From NCBI GenBank assembly GCA_013297545.1, contig JAAFHH010000131.1, forward strand, positions 1 to 7,717: a stretch of 7,717 nucleotides of DNA, given 5' to 3'. The notes below the pieces were generated by a model. That model had not been told where the DNA came from. It did no database searches and was given only the letters and a program-made list of their open reading frames with translations. Positions 1 through 6,027 of the stretch are shown here, piece by piece. Positions within the stretch are counted from its first letter, which is position 1, and each line of letters opens with the position of its first letter. The DNA is from Alphaproteobacteria bacterium (GTDB lineage: Bacteria; Pseudomonadota; Alphaproteobacteria; Elsterales; Elsteraceae). A program made the translations under genes and the position numbers.

Positions 1-77
1 GGTTGACACCACGCTTGAGCATTGCTGCAGATGATCTCCTGATTGCGAAACAAACAATGATATAGCGTGCGCAATCT

Positions 78-86
78 TGATATGAT
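78..86 (+). promoter_or_regulatory. possible extended -10 promoter for the 172-591 ORF
   Basis: TGATATGAT matches the extended -10 pattern TGnTATAAT with one mismatch, in an AT-richer stretch. No convincing -35 box lies 16-18 bp upstream, as expected if the TG extension replaces it. Transcription would begin near 93 and leave a leader of about 80 nt before the ATG at 172. The rest of 1-171 shows no gene, RNA gene or strong repeat. This is a motif match only. Confidence 0.3.
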
Positions 87-171
87 GCAACTTCACTCTA
101 CTGGTCCAAGATCGTCGATGCGCGACCAACGCAGACCCTAGAAGGCACAAAGACCTATTCGGACGCACCCC

Positions 172-591
172 ATGGCAGACCAGATCTTTGAGTTCCGCGA
201 CCTCACCTGGACCAAACTTGACTATCTCATCCTCACGGCGATCATGATGTCATTTGTCACGATCGGACCAGCCGGCCTTGTTTATGACTTTCGCAAAGTG
301 TCCACCGAGAGCTGGTACTATCTGGAAAAGCTGACAGAGAAATTTGAGCAATGGGAACAGTTTGATCACGGGCACGTGTTCATATTCACCGAACGCGACC
401 TCGCCTGCATCCGCGAGGTCTTCCTTTATCTGCGCGATGTCTACGGGATCGAGACCGAGCTGCACTCGGTCAGCGGCTACGAGATGGAAGCGTTCGACCG
501 CGCATTGCTCTGGATCGAAGACATGCTGACCGCGCCCGATCCGCACAACACAACACCCCCGCCCAGTTACCCGGACGGGGGTGCAGCTTAG
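172..591 (+). CDS. hypothetical protein with one N-terminal membrane segment
   Basis: I do not recognise this 139-residue protein. Residues about 17-37 are hydrophobic (LDYLILTAIMMSFVTIG) and look like a single membrane anchor. A mostly charged, probably helical soluble part follows (about 41-122), rich in Glu, Trp and Tyr, and ends in a Pro-rich tail. No catalytic motif is visible. The ATG at 172 keeps the whole membrane segment; Met25/Met26 (244/247) are alternatives that would cut it. None of these starts has a clear Shine-Dalgarno sequence. A hand count over 241-420 gives 91 of 180 G+C, clearly below the neighbouring genes (43 of 60 in 2701-2760), which suggests a recently acquired or weakly constrained gene. 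It converges on the solute-binding protein gene, and its last 38 bases double as a hairpin. It could also be spurious, but the reading frame looks protein-like and has a plausible promoter. Confidence 0.6.
   Translation: MADQIFEFRDLTWTKLDYLILTAIMMSFVTIGPAGLVYDFRKVSTESWYYLEKLTEKFEQWEQFDHGHVFIFTERDLACIREVFLYLRDVYGIETELHSVSGYEMEAFDRALLWIEDMLTAPDPHNTTPPPSYPDGGAA
554..583 (-). terminator. hairpin terminator of the solute-binding protein gene
   Basis: Read on the minus strand, 583-573 (CACCCCCGTCC) pairs with 564-554 (GGGCGGGGGTG), giving an 11-bp stem with one G-U wobble and an 8-nt loop. A T-rich but interrupted tail (TTGTGTTGTG) follows. It lies 30 bp past the stop codon at 614. On the plus strand the wobble becomes an A-C mismatch and no T-tract follows, so it should work mainly for the minus-strand gene. 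It sits inside the last codons of the convergent ORF. Confidence 0.55.
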
Positions 592-613
592 GCTCAAACC
601 CGAAAGATCAGTC

Positions 614-2212
614 CTAGTTCATCCGCACATGGCGCAGCGGGAAGAAGTTGGACGACATCTGCTTCAGATCGACGTTGGCGCGGCTGGCCCACAGGATCAC
701 CTGCTGGTGCATGGGCAAGATCGCGTGGGTGTCGCGGGCGAGCACCAGGGCTTGGCGCATCATCGCCAGGCGCTTTTCCGGATCGGTTTCCACCGCGACC
801 TGGTCGGTCAACGCGTCAAGTTCGCGGCTCGAGCTCGCTTGTACGTTGAACACGCCCTTATTCGCCACGGCACCACGGGTGTAGACCAGATTGACCAGCG
901 CGTTGTGCGCGTCGATCGAGGCGGGCGACCAGCCGAGCAGGAAGAAGCTCGTGCCATAGTCCGGCGGGTTGACCAGGCGGAAGAAGCGCGCGAACGGCTC
1001 CGACACCACGTTCACCTTGACGTTGATGCGCGCCAGCATGCCGGCGACGGCAACGCAGATCTGCTCGTCGTTCACGTAACGGTCGTTCGAGCAGTTCATC
1101 GCGATTTCGAAACCATCGGCGTAACCCGCCTCGCGCATCAACTCGCGCGCCCGGTCGACGTTGAACGGCAGCCGGGTGTTGATCGACGCATCAAAACCAA
1201 CGATGCCCGGGCCGACCAGCAGGCCGGTCGGGTTCGCGAACCCGCGCATGACGCGGGTCTTGATCGCTTCGATATCGATCGCGTGGTGGAACGCCTGGCG
1301 CACCCGAATGTCCTTGAACGGGTTGCGGCCCTTGATGTTGGACCCCAGGAGCTCATCGCGGCCCTGGTCCATGCCGATGAACATGGTGCGGGTTTCCGGC
1401 ACTTGCCACACTTTGAACTGCGGGTTGCGCTCGAAGCTCGCCACGTCCTGCGGCGGAATCGAGTACACCATGTCGACTTCGCCGGACCGCAGGGCTGCGG
1501 TGCGCGTGGCGTCGTTCTGGATGCGGCTGAACACCACTTCGGTCAGGTTGTGCGTCGCGCGGTCCCACCAATTCGGGTTCGGCACGAACACGGTGCGGTT
1601 ATCGATCACCCGCTCGCGGATCATGAACGGGCCAGTGCCGTTGGTGTTGCGGCTGGCGAAGTTTTCCTGCTGCTGGTTCATGTTCGCGACTACGGTCGCG
1701 TTGTTCCGCTCCGACCAGGTCTTCGACATGATGAACCAGTTCGACATCTCGTCCGCGAGCGTCGGGTTCGGGCCGTTGGTGATGAACTCAACGGTGAAGT
1801 CGTCGATCTTGCGCACTTCCTTCACGGTCGCGAAGGTGCCGTTGAGGTTCGACGGCGGCGTGATCGTGCGCTGGTGCGAGAAGATCACGTCGTCGGCCGT
1901 AAACGGCTCGCCGCCGTGGAAGGTGACACCGCGGCGCAGGTCAAAGCGCCAGGTGTCCGGTGCGGTCAGGCGCCACGCAGTTGCGAGCGACGGCTCCAGC
2001 TTCAAATCCGGGCCGCGGCGCAGCAGGCCTTCGTAGACATTGTCGAGGAATGCCAGCTGGAAGGTGACGTTGCGCGAATGCGGGTCGAGCGAGTTCGCAT
2101 CAAGATCGTTCGCCCAGCGAAACGTGCGCGCGTCCACTGGCGCAGCGAATGCCAGCGCCAGTGCCGCGACCGCAGCAAAGCCGCTGAGGCGCTTGGTGAA
2201 TCCCATGGTCAT
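614..2212 (-). CDS. ABC transporter substrate-binding protein, family 5 (peptide/opine type)
   Basis: A 532-residue periplasmic binding protein of the SBP_bac_5 (DppA/OppA-like) family, which delivers peptides, opines, nickel or similar ligands to an inner-membrane ABC permease. Residues 1-28 form a Sec signal peptide: Lys-Arg at 7-8, an Ala/Leu-rich core, and a likely cleavage after VDA (28). The mature part shows family hallmarks: SLDPHS (41-46), NVYEGLLR (58-65), WRFDLRRGVTFHGGEPFTADDV (88-109, key residues W88, F90, G95, F98, H99, F104, D107, D108) and, further on, NGTGPFMI. Length is normal for the family. The frame stays open upstream to 2524, but the start at 2212 (or the ATG two codons on, 2206) is set by GGAGGAG eight bases before it and by the signal peptide. 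No permease or ATPase gene adjoins it: downstream is a convergent ORF and upstream a divergent pirin gene. It therefore appears to be an orphan, and the ligand cannot be told from sequence. Confidence 0.93.
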   Translation of the reverse strand: MTMGFTKRLSGFAAVAALALAFAAPVDARTFRWANDLDANSLDPHSRNVTFQLAFLDNVYEGLLRRGPDLKLEPSLATAWRLTAPDTWRFDLRRGVTFHGGEPFTADDVIFSHQRTITPPSNLNGTFATVKEVRKIDDFTVEFITNGPNPTLADEMSNWFIMSKTWSERNNATVVANMNQQQENFASRNTNGTGPFMIRERVIDNRTVFVPNPNWWDRATHNLTEVVFSRIQNDATRTAALRSGEVDMVYSIPPQDVASFERNPQFKVWQVPETRTMFIGMDQGRDELLGSNIKGRNPFKDIRVRQAFHHAIDIEAIKTRVMRGFANPTGLLVGPGIVGFDASINTRLPFNVDRARELMREAGYADGFEIAMNCSNDRYVNDEQICVAVAGMLARINVKVNVVSEPFARFFRLVNPPDYGTSFFLLGWSPASIDAHNALVNLVYTRGAVANKGVFNVQASSSRELDALTDQVAVETDPEKRLAMMRQALVLARDTHAILPMHQQVILWASRANVDLKQMSSNFFPLRHVRMN

Positions 2213-2220
2213 TGGTGTTT

Positions 2221-2227
2221 CTCCTCC
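2221..2227 (-). promoter_or_regulatory. ribosome binding site deciding the binding-protein start
   Basis: The minus strand reads GGAGGAG, a near-perfect Shine-Dalgarno sequence, eight bases before the ATG at 2212. It fixes the start and excludes the 104-residue upstream extension of the open frame, which looks like translated non-coding DNA. Confidence 0.85.
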
Positions 2228-2341
2228 GAAATCCCCCAGGGCAGGCCCGATCTGGCGCCCGCCGCTGCTGCCGGACTTGGGCACGTCCACCCCCTTGGCG
2301 TGCGCCCATTCCCGGCCCCGATGGGCAGCATGCCACCCTTC

Positions 2342-2364
2342 GATCAGCCGGGGAACCACTGATC
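2342..2364. repeat. inverted repeat GATCAG-N11-CTGATC
   Basis: Two perfect 6-bp half-sites (2342-2347 and 2359-2364) with 17 bp between their centres lie in the divergent intergenic region between the binding-protein and pirin genes. Short spaced dyads like this often bind dimeric regulators, but six-base arms can arise by chance. The rest of 2213-2480 holds the two ribosome binding sites, a separate palindrome and no further gene that I can support. Confidence 0.3.
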
Positions 2365-2388
2365 TATTTGTGCAGAACGCGCAAAAGT

Positions 2389-2404
2389 CCGCTGTGCACA
2401 GCGG
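2389..2404. promoter_or_regulatory. perfect 16-bp palindrome, candidate operator
   Basis: CCGCTGTGCACAGCGG reads identically on both strands with no spacer, so it suits a dimeric DNA-binding protein better than an RNA hairpin. It lies 76 bp before the pirin ATG and 176 bp before the binding-protein ATG on the other strand, and so could act on either gene or both. No regulator gene is in the window. I did not find a convincing sigma70 promoter next to it, so its placement relative to transcription starts is unknown. Confidence 0.45.
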
Positions 2405-2468
2405 CTCTGGTAGAACGCCGTCTGGCATCCGATGTTCTCTCCCAAGCGCCCCGCCTTGGGGCCAGTTC

Positions 2469-2473
2469 AGGAG
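2469..2473 (+). promoter_or_regulatory. ribosome binding site of the pirin gene
   Basis: AGGAG seven bases before the ATG at 2481. It selects this start over the longer open frame beginning at 2040, which runs antisense through the binding-protein gene. Confidence 0.8.
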
Positions 2474-2480
2474 ATCCGCG

Positions 2481-3179
2481 ATGCTTGACCCCCGCCCGTT
2501 CACCAGCCTTGGCCGCTTCGACAACGAGTGGCTGAACGCCCGCTATCACTTCAGCTTCTCGCACTACCGCGACCAGAACCGCATGGGCTGGGGCCCGTTG
2601 TTGGTGTGGAACGACGACACCATCCGCGCCGGCACCGGCTTTCCGATGCACGGTCACCGGGATATGGAAATCATCACCTATGTCCGCCACGGTGCCATCA
2701 GCCACGCCGATGACCGCGGCAATGCCGGCGTGACGCTCGCCGGTGACGTCCAGGTGATGTCGGCCGGGGCGGGTATCCGGCACAGCGAAATGAACCGGGA
2801 GCGCGAAGACACCACCCTGTTCCAAATCTGGATCGAGCCGCACACCCAGGGCCTGACCCCACGCTGGGAAGCCCGTGCGTTCCCGGAAGCCGGCGCGACG
2901 GCGAGCCTGGTGCCATTGGTCTCCGGCCGCGGCATTCCGGACATCATGACGATCGCCCAGGACGCGACCCTGTGGGTGGGCCATGTCCAGCCGGGACAGA
3001 CGCTTGAGGTCGATCTGCGCGATGGCGCGGGGTACTTGGTCGGGGTCGAGGGCGACTTCGCGGTGGGTGACCTCGCCTTCGGTGCCCGCGATGGCTTGGC
3101 CATCCTGGATCAGCCGAAACTGACGGTGACCGCCCGCTCGGCGGCCAGCTTCGTGTTGGCGGATCTGCCGCGCGCTTGA
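2481..3179 (+). CDS. pirin family protein, YhhW-like bicupin
   Basis: A 232-residue cytoplasmic bicupin of the pirin family, closest in pattern to E. coli YhhW (about 231 residues). Bacterial pirins of this group bind one Fe(II) in the N-terminal cupin, and some oxidise quercetin; the physiological substrate is usually unknown. All four metal ligands are present at the positions numbered for human pirin: His57 and His59 in FPMHGHRDMEI (54-64), and His101 and Glu103 in GIRHSEMN (98-105). Other family signatures are FDNEWLNARYHFSF near the N-terminus and VMSAGAGIRHSE. The C-terminal cupin (about 125-230) lacks comparable ligands, as usual. The start follows AGGAG by seven bases. tspO begins 31 bp after the stop with no terminator between, so the two are probably co-transcribed. 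Expression may depend on the upstream palindrome. Family assignment is firm; activity on quercetin is only a family possibility. Confidence 0.93.
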   Translation: MLDPRPFTSLGRFDNEWLNARYHFSFSHYRDQNRMGWGPLLVWNDDTIRAGTGFPMHGHRDMEIITYVRHGAISHADDRGNAGVTLAGDVQVMSAGAGIRHSEMNREREDTTLFQIWIEPHTQGLTPRWEARAFPEAGATASLVPLVSGRGIPDIMTIAQDATLWVGHVQPGQTLEVDLRDGAGYLVGVEGDFAVGDLAFGARDGLAILDQPKLTVTARSAASFVLADLPRA

Positions 3180-3210
3180 TCCGGTTAGCCGGGGCCCGCG
3201 TACTGAAGGC

Positions 3211-3699
3211 ATGACTGCCTTTTCGATCCCATCGCGCGGCCGCGACATTTTGGGCCTTTTGGGCCAAGTGCTCGTGGTCGCGTTGATCGCCGCGGCCGGT
3301 CGCACGGTGAATGCCGATGCGATTCCGGGCTGGTACGCCACCTTGAACCGCCCGCCGATCACGCCGCCGAACTGGCTGTTCGGGCCGGTTTGGACCCTGC
3401 TCTACCTGATGATGGCAGTATCCGCCTGGATGGTCTGGCGGCGCGTCGGGCTCGGTCATCCCGCGTTGATGATCTATTGGCTGCAGCTGGCGCTCAACTT
3501 GTTGTGGAGCGTGCTGTTCTTCGGCCTGCAGTCACCGTTGCTGGCGGGGATTGAGATCGTGGTGCTGGTGGCCGCCATCGCGCTCACCATCCGCGGCTTT
3601 GGCGATATCCACCGTCCGGCGGCGTGGCTGCTGGTGCCCTACCTCGCCTGGACCAGCTATGCCGCCGTGCTGACGTGGTGGTTCTGGGCGCTCAACTAG
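3211..3699 (+). CDS. tspO: TspO/MBR family membrane protein
   Basis: A 162-residue integral membrane protein of the TspO/peripheral benzodiazepine receptor family, normally five transmembrane helices. Family members bind porphyrins and sterols; in Rhodobacter TspO affects tetrapyrrole export and oxygen-dependent gene control. Seen here: helix 1 at about 14-31; the hallmark loop with W41, PP48-49, PP52-53, W55, F57 and W61; helix 2 to about 76; helix 3 around LNLLWSVLFFG (95-105) with N96 and W99; helix 4 about 109-127; and helix 5 with PYLAWTSYAAVL (143-154). Length is typical. Helix 5 lacks the basic residue that would complete a cholesterol-recognition motif, so sterol binding is not supported. 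The ATG has only a weak GAAGG one base upstream, so translation may rely on coupling to the pirin gene 31 bp before. Its TAG stop shares CTAG with the trmJ stop on the opposite strand, and I see no terminator there. Confidence 0.94.
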   Translation: MTAFSIPSRGRDILGLLGQVLVVALIAAAGRTVNADAIPGWYATLNRPPITPPNWLFGPVWTLLYLMMAVSAWMVWRRVGLGHPALMIYWLQLALNLLWSVLFFGLQSPLLAGIEIVVLVAAIALTIRGFGDIHRPAAWLLVPYLAWTSYAAVLTWWFWALN

Positions 3700-4433
3700 A
3701 CTTCGCCGCGCCACGTCCGCTTAGTGACAAGTTCGGTCAGCACGCCGTGCAGCGTGCGCAGTTCCTGATCGGTCAGCTGGTTGCGGGTGAAGATCGCCCG
3801 CAGGTTCTGCACCATGGCGGCGCGCATGTGCGGCACGCGCAGGAAGCCGCAGGCGTCGAGTTCGACTTCGAGGCGCGTCAAGAAACTCAACAGGTGCTGC
3901 TTGGAGGCGACGTCGCTCTCGCCCGTGCGCAGCACCTCGGCTGGCGTGGTGTCAACCGCGCGGGCGTATTCCCACGCCAGCAGCAGCACCGCTTGGCCGA
4001 GGTTGAGAGATGAGAAGTCTGGGTTGGTTGGGATCGTACACAGCGCATCGCACAGCACTTGGTCCGCGTTGATCAGGCCTGTGCGTTCGGGCCCGAACAC
4101 CAACCCGCACGCCAAACCTTCGGCTTGCGCCGCGTGCAGGCGGGCGGCCGTGGCGGTCGGGGTGATCTGCGGCTTCACCATTTCGCGCGCCACATGGCAG
4201 GTCGCGATGATCACTTGCAGGTCCGCGACTGCTTCGGCGAACGATCGGTAAACCCGCGCGCCATCGATCACGATGTCCGCGCCGGAGGAGGTTTGGCGTG
4301 CCCGCTCCGACGGCCATTCGATGCGCGGGGTCACCAAACGCAAGTCGGTGAAGCCGAAGTTCAGCATCGCGCGCGCGGCCGCGCCGATATTCTCGGCCAG
4401 CTGCGGTTCCACCAGCACAATCGCCGGTGTCAT
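3696..4433 (-). CDS. trmJ: tRNA (cytidine/uridine-2'-O-)-methyltransferase TrmJ
   Basis: A 245-residue SPOUT-class enzyme, nearly the length of E. coli TrmJ (246), which uses S-adenosylmethionine to methylate the 2'-O of C32/U32 in tRNA anticodon loops. The SPOUT domain is complete: motif 1 VEPQLAENIGAAARAMLNFG (8-27, with R21 where the family has its essential Arg), motif 2 LVFGPERTGL (111-120) and motif 3 IPTNPDFSSLNLGQAV (134-149), the last two forming the knotted cofactor site. The C-terminal part (about 178-238: LLSFLTRLE, GFL, NLRAIFTR) is the helical extension typical of TrmJ, which separates it from other SpoU enzymes. The start at 4433 overlaps the cimA stop as ATGA, which argues for translational coupling; the open frame continues 11 codons further but lies within cimA. 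It is the last gene of the cysS-cimA-trmJ operon. A related SpoU enzyme with another target base is the only alternative. Confidence 0.93.
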   Translation of the reverse strand: MTPAIVLVEPQLAENIGAAARAMLNFGFTDLRLVTPRIEWPSERARQTSSGADIVIDGARVYRSFAEAVADLQVIIATCHVAREMVKPQITPTATAARLHAAQAEGLACGLVFGPERTGLINADQVLCDALCTIPTNPDFSSLNLGQAVLLLAWEYARAVDTTPAEVLRTGESDVASKQHLLSFLTRLEVELDACGFLRVPHMRAAMVQNLRAIFTRNQLTDQELRTLHGVLTELVTKRTWRGEV

Positions 4434-6022
4434 CCCCGAACCTCGTCGCTGAGCAGCTTGTAGCACAGCGCGTCGTACAGCGCGTTGAAGGAGGCGTCGA
4501 TCACGTTGGTCGACACGCCGACCGTGCTCCAGGTCGCCCCCGTGACCCGATCGCGGCTGTCGATGATGACGCGGGTGACGGCTTCGGTGCCGGCGTTGGC
4601 GGTTAGGATGCGCACGCGGTAGTCGACCAGGGTGACGTCCGCCAAGTTCGGGTAGACCCCCGCCAACGCCTGGCGGAGGGCGGCGTCCAGCGCGTTGACC
4701 GGGCCGTTGCCCTCCGCGACAGTCAAGACCGACTGGCCGCCAACCTCGACACGGATCGTCGCCTCCGAAATCGTGGTGAGCTTGCCGACGGCGTTCCAGC
4801 GCCGCTCGTCCATCACCCGGAACTTTTCGACCCGGAAGAAGGGGCTGCGATCCTCCATCGCCAGACGCGCCAACAGCTCGAAGCTGGCCGCCGCCGCGTC
4901 GTACGCGTAGCCCTCGAATTCCTTTTGCTTGACCTGCTCGACCAGGGCTGCGACCCGCTGATCGTCGGCTGCCACCTGGATGCCAGCGTCCGCCAGCCGG
5001 TTCAGCACATTGGCGCGGCCGGCCTGGTCCGACATCAAGATCTTGCGGTGGTTGCCGACGGTTTCGGGCGGAATATGCTCGTAGGTCGCCGGGTCTTTTT
5101 CGATCGCGGAGACATGCAGGCCCGCCTTGTGGGCAAACGCATTCTCCCCGACATAGGCCGCGTGGCGGTTCGGCGCGCGGTTCAAGCGCTCATCGACCAA
5201 GCGTGAGACGTGGGTCAGCTGCGCCAAGCCCGCCTGGCCGACCCCGGTCTCATAGCCCAGCTTCAGCATCAGGGTTGGGATCAAGGCGACCAGGTTGGCA
5301 TTGCCACACCGTTCGCCCAACCCGTTGATCGTGCCCTGCACTTGGCGGACACCGGCTTGGACGGCTGCAATCGAGTTCGCAACGGCCATTTCGGTATCGT
5401 TATGACAATGGATGCCAAGGTGGCTGCCCGGCACCCGCGCCATCGCGGCCTCGACGATGCGCGTGATCTCGTGCGGCAGGGTGCCGCCGTTGGTGTCGCA
5501 CAGCACGATCCAACGCGCCCCTGCCTGGTAGGCCGCCTCGATGCACTGGAGCGCGTAGTCTGGATCGGCCTTGAAGCCATCGAAGAAATGTTCGGCGTCG
5601 TAGAGCACGTCTTTGCCGCGGGCGATCGACTCGGTGATCGAGGTCGCGACCATACGGATGTTTTCTTCCGGCTCCGTCCCCAGGGCTGTGCGCACTTGGT
5701 AGGCCGAGGACTTGCCAACCAGACACACCGCCTTGGTGCCAGCACCCAGCACAGCACCCAGCACCGGGTCGTTGGAGGCCGAACGACCAGGGCGCCGGGT
5801 CATGCCGAACGCCGTCAGCACGGCACGCGTGCACGTCGGTGCTGCCTGAAAGAACGCGTCATCGGTTGGGTTCGCACCCGGCCAGCCGCCCTCGATGTAG
5901 TCGAGGCCAAGCTGGTCGAGGGCGCTCGCGATCGCCACCTTGTCGGCAACCGAGAAATCCACCCCTTGGGTTTGCGCGCCGTCGCGCAACGTGGTGTCGT
6001 AGAGGGTAACCCGATCGGCCAT
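4430..6022 (-). CDS. cimA: (R)-citramalate synthase
   Basis: A 530-residue enzyme that condenses acetyl-CoA and pyruvate to (R)-citramalate, the threonine-independent route to 2-oxobutyrate and isoleucine. The N-terminal TIM barrel carries the DRE motif (TLRDGAQTQG, 11-20, R12-D13), LCDTNGG (174-180), the metal-binding HCHND (205-209) and GTINGLGERCGNANL (230-244). GENAFAHKAGLHVSAI (292-307) is the conserved linker region. The C-terminal part (about 395-525; GPVNALDAALR, DYRVRIL, TVGVSTNVIDASFNAL) is the LeuA-type regulatory domain, where citramalate synthases sense isoleucine. Overall length and the D-F-S/Y-I-E-G-G-W-P pattern near residues 22-48 fit CimA better than 2-isopropylmalate or homocitrate synthase. 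It starts 5 bp after the cysS stop, with AAGG about ten bases before its ATG inside the cysS end, and overlaps trmJ by four bases. No transcriptional control element is visible between the genes; regulation is probably allosteric plus the upstream cysS promoter. Confidence 0.93.
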   Translation of the reverse strand: MADRVTLYDTTLRDGAQTQGVDFSVADKVAIASALDQLGLDYIEGGWPGANPTDDAFFQAAPTCTRAVLTAFGMTRRPGRSASNDPVLGAVLGAGTKAVCLVGKSSAYQVRTALGTEPEENIRMVATSITESIARGKDVLYDAEHFFDGFKADPDYALQCIEAAYQAGARWIVLCDTNGGTLPHEITRIVEAAMARVPGSHLGIHCHNDTEMAVANSIAAVQAGVRQVQGTINGLGERCGNANLVALIPTLMLKLGYETGVGQAGLAQLTHVSRLVDERLNRAPNRHAAYVGENAFAHKAGLHVSAIEKDPATYEHIPPETVGNHRKILMSDQAGRANVLNRLADAGIQVAADDQRVAALVEQVKQKEFEGYAYDAAAASFELLARLAMEDRSPFFRVEKFRVMDERRWNAVGKLTTISEATIRVEVGGQSVLTVAEGNGPVNALDAALRQALAGVYPNLADVTLVDYRVRILTANAGTEAVTRVIIDSRDRVTGATWSTVGVSTNVIDASFNALYDALCYKLLSDEVRG

Positions 6023-6027
6023 GGCGA

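Noticed and set aside
581..2362. Long plus-strand open frame (593 codons) opposite the binding-protein gene
   Set aside because: It is a shadow of the minus-strand gene: Arg/His/Val-rich composition, no domain pattern and no ribosome binding site. The opposite strand encodes an intact signal peptide and family motifs.
2368..2384. Imperfect inverted repeat TTGTGC-N5-GCGCAA
   Set aside because: One mismatch in 6-bp arms; weaker than the two other dyads nearby and easily a chance match.
2040..2480. Upstream extension of the pirin frame to 2040
   Set aside because: It runs antisense through the binding-protein gene and has no pirin-like sequence. The AGGAG-spaced ATG at 2481 aligns with the family N-terminus and gives family metal-ligand numbering.
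2213..2524. N-terminal extension of the binding protein up to 2524
   Set aside because: It would put 104 residues before a clear signal peptide and overlap the pirin start. GGAGGAG fixes the start at 2212.
3181..3192. CCGG-TTAG-CCGG hairpin between pirin and tspO genes
   Set aside because: Only four base pairs and no T-tract; too short to call a terminator or processing site in such GC-rich DNA.
2364..3362. Minus-strand open frame of 332 codons opposite pirin and tspO
   Set aside because: High-GC antisense shadow of two well-recognised genes, with no motifs.
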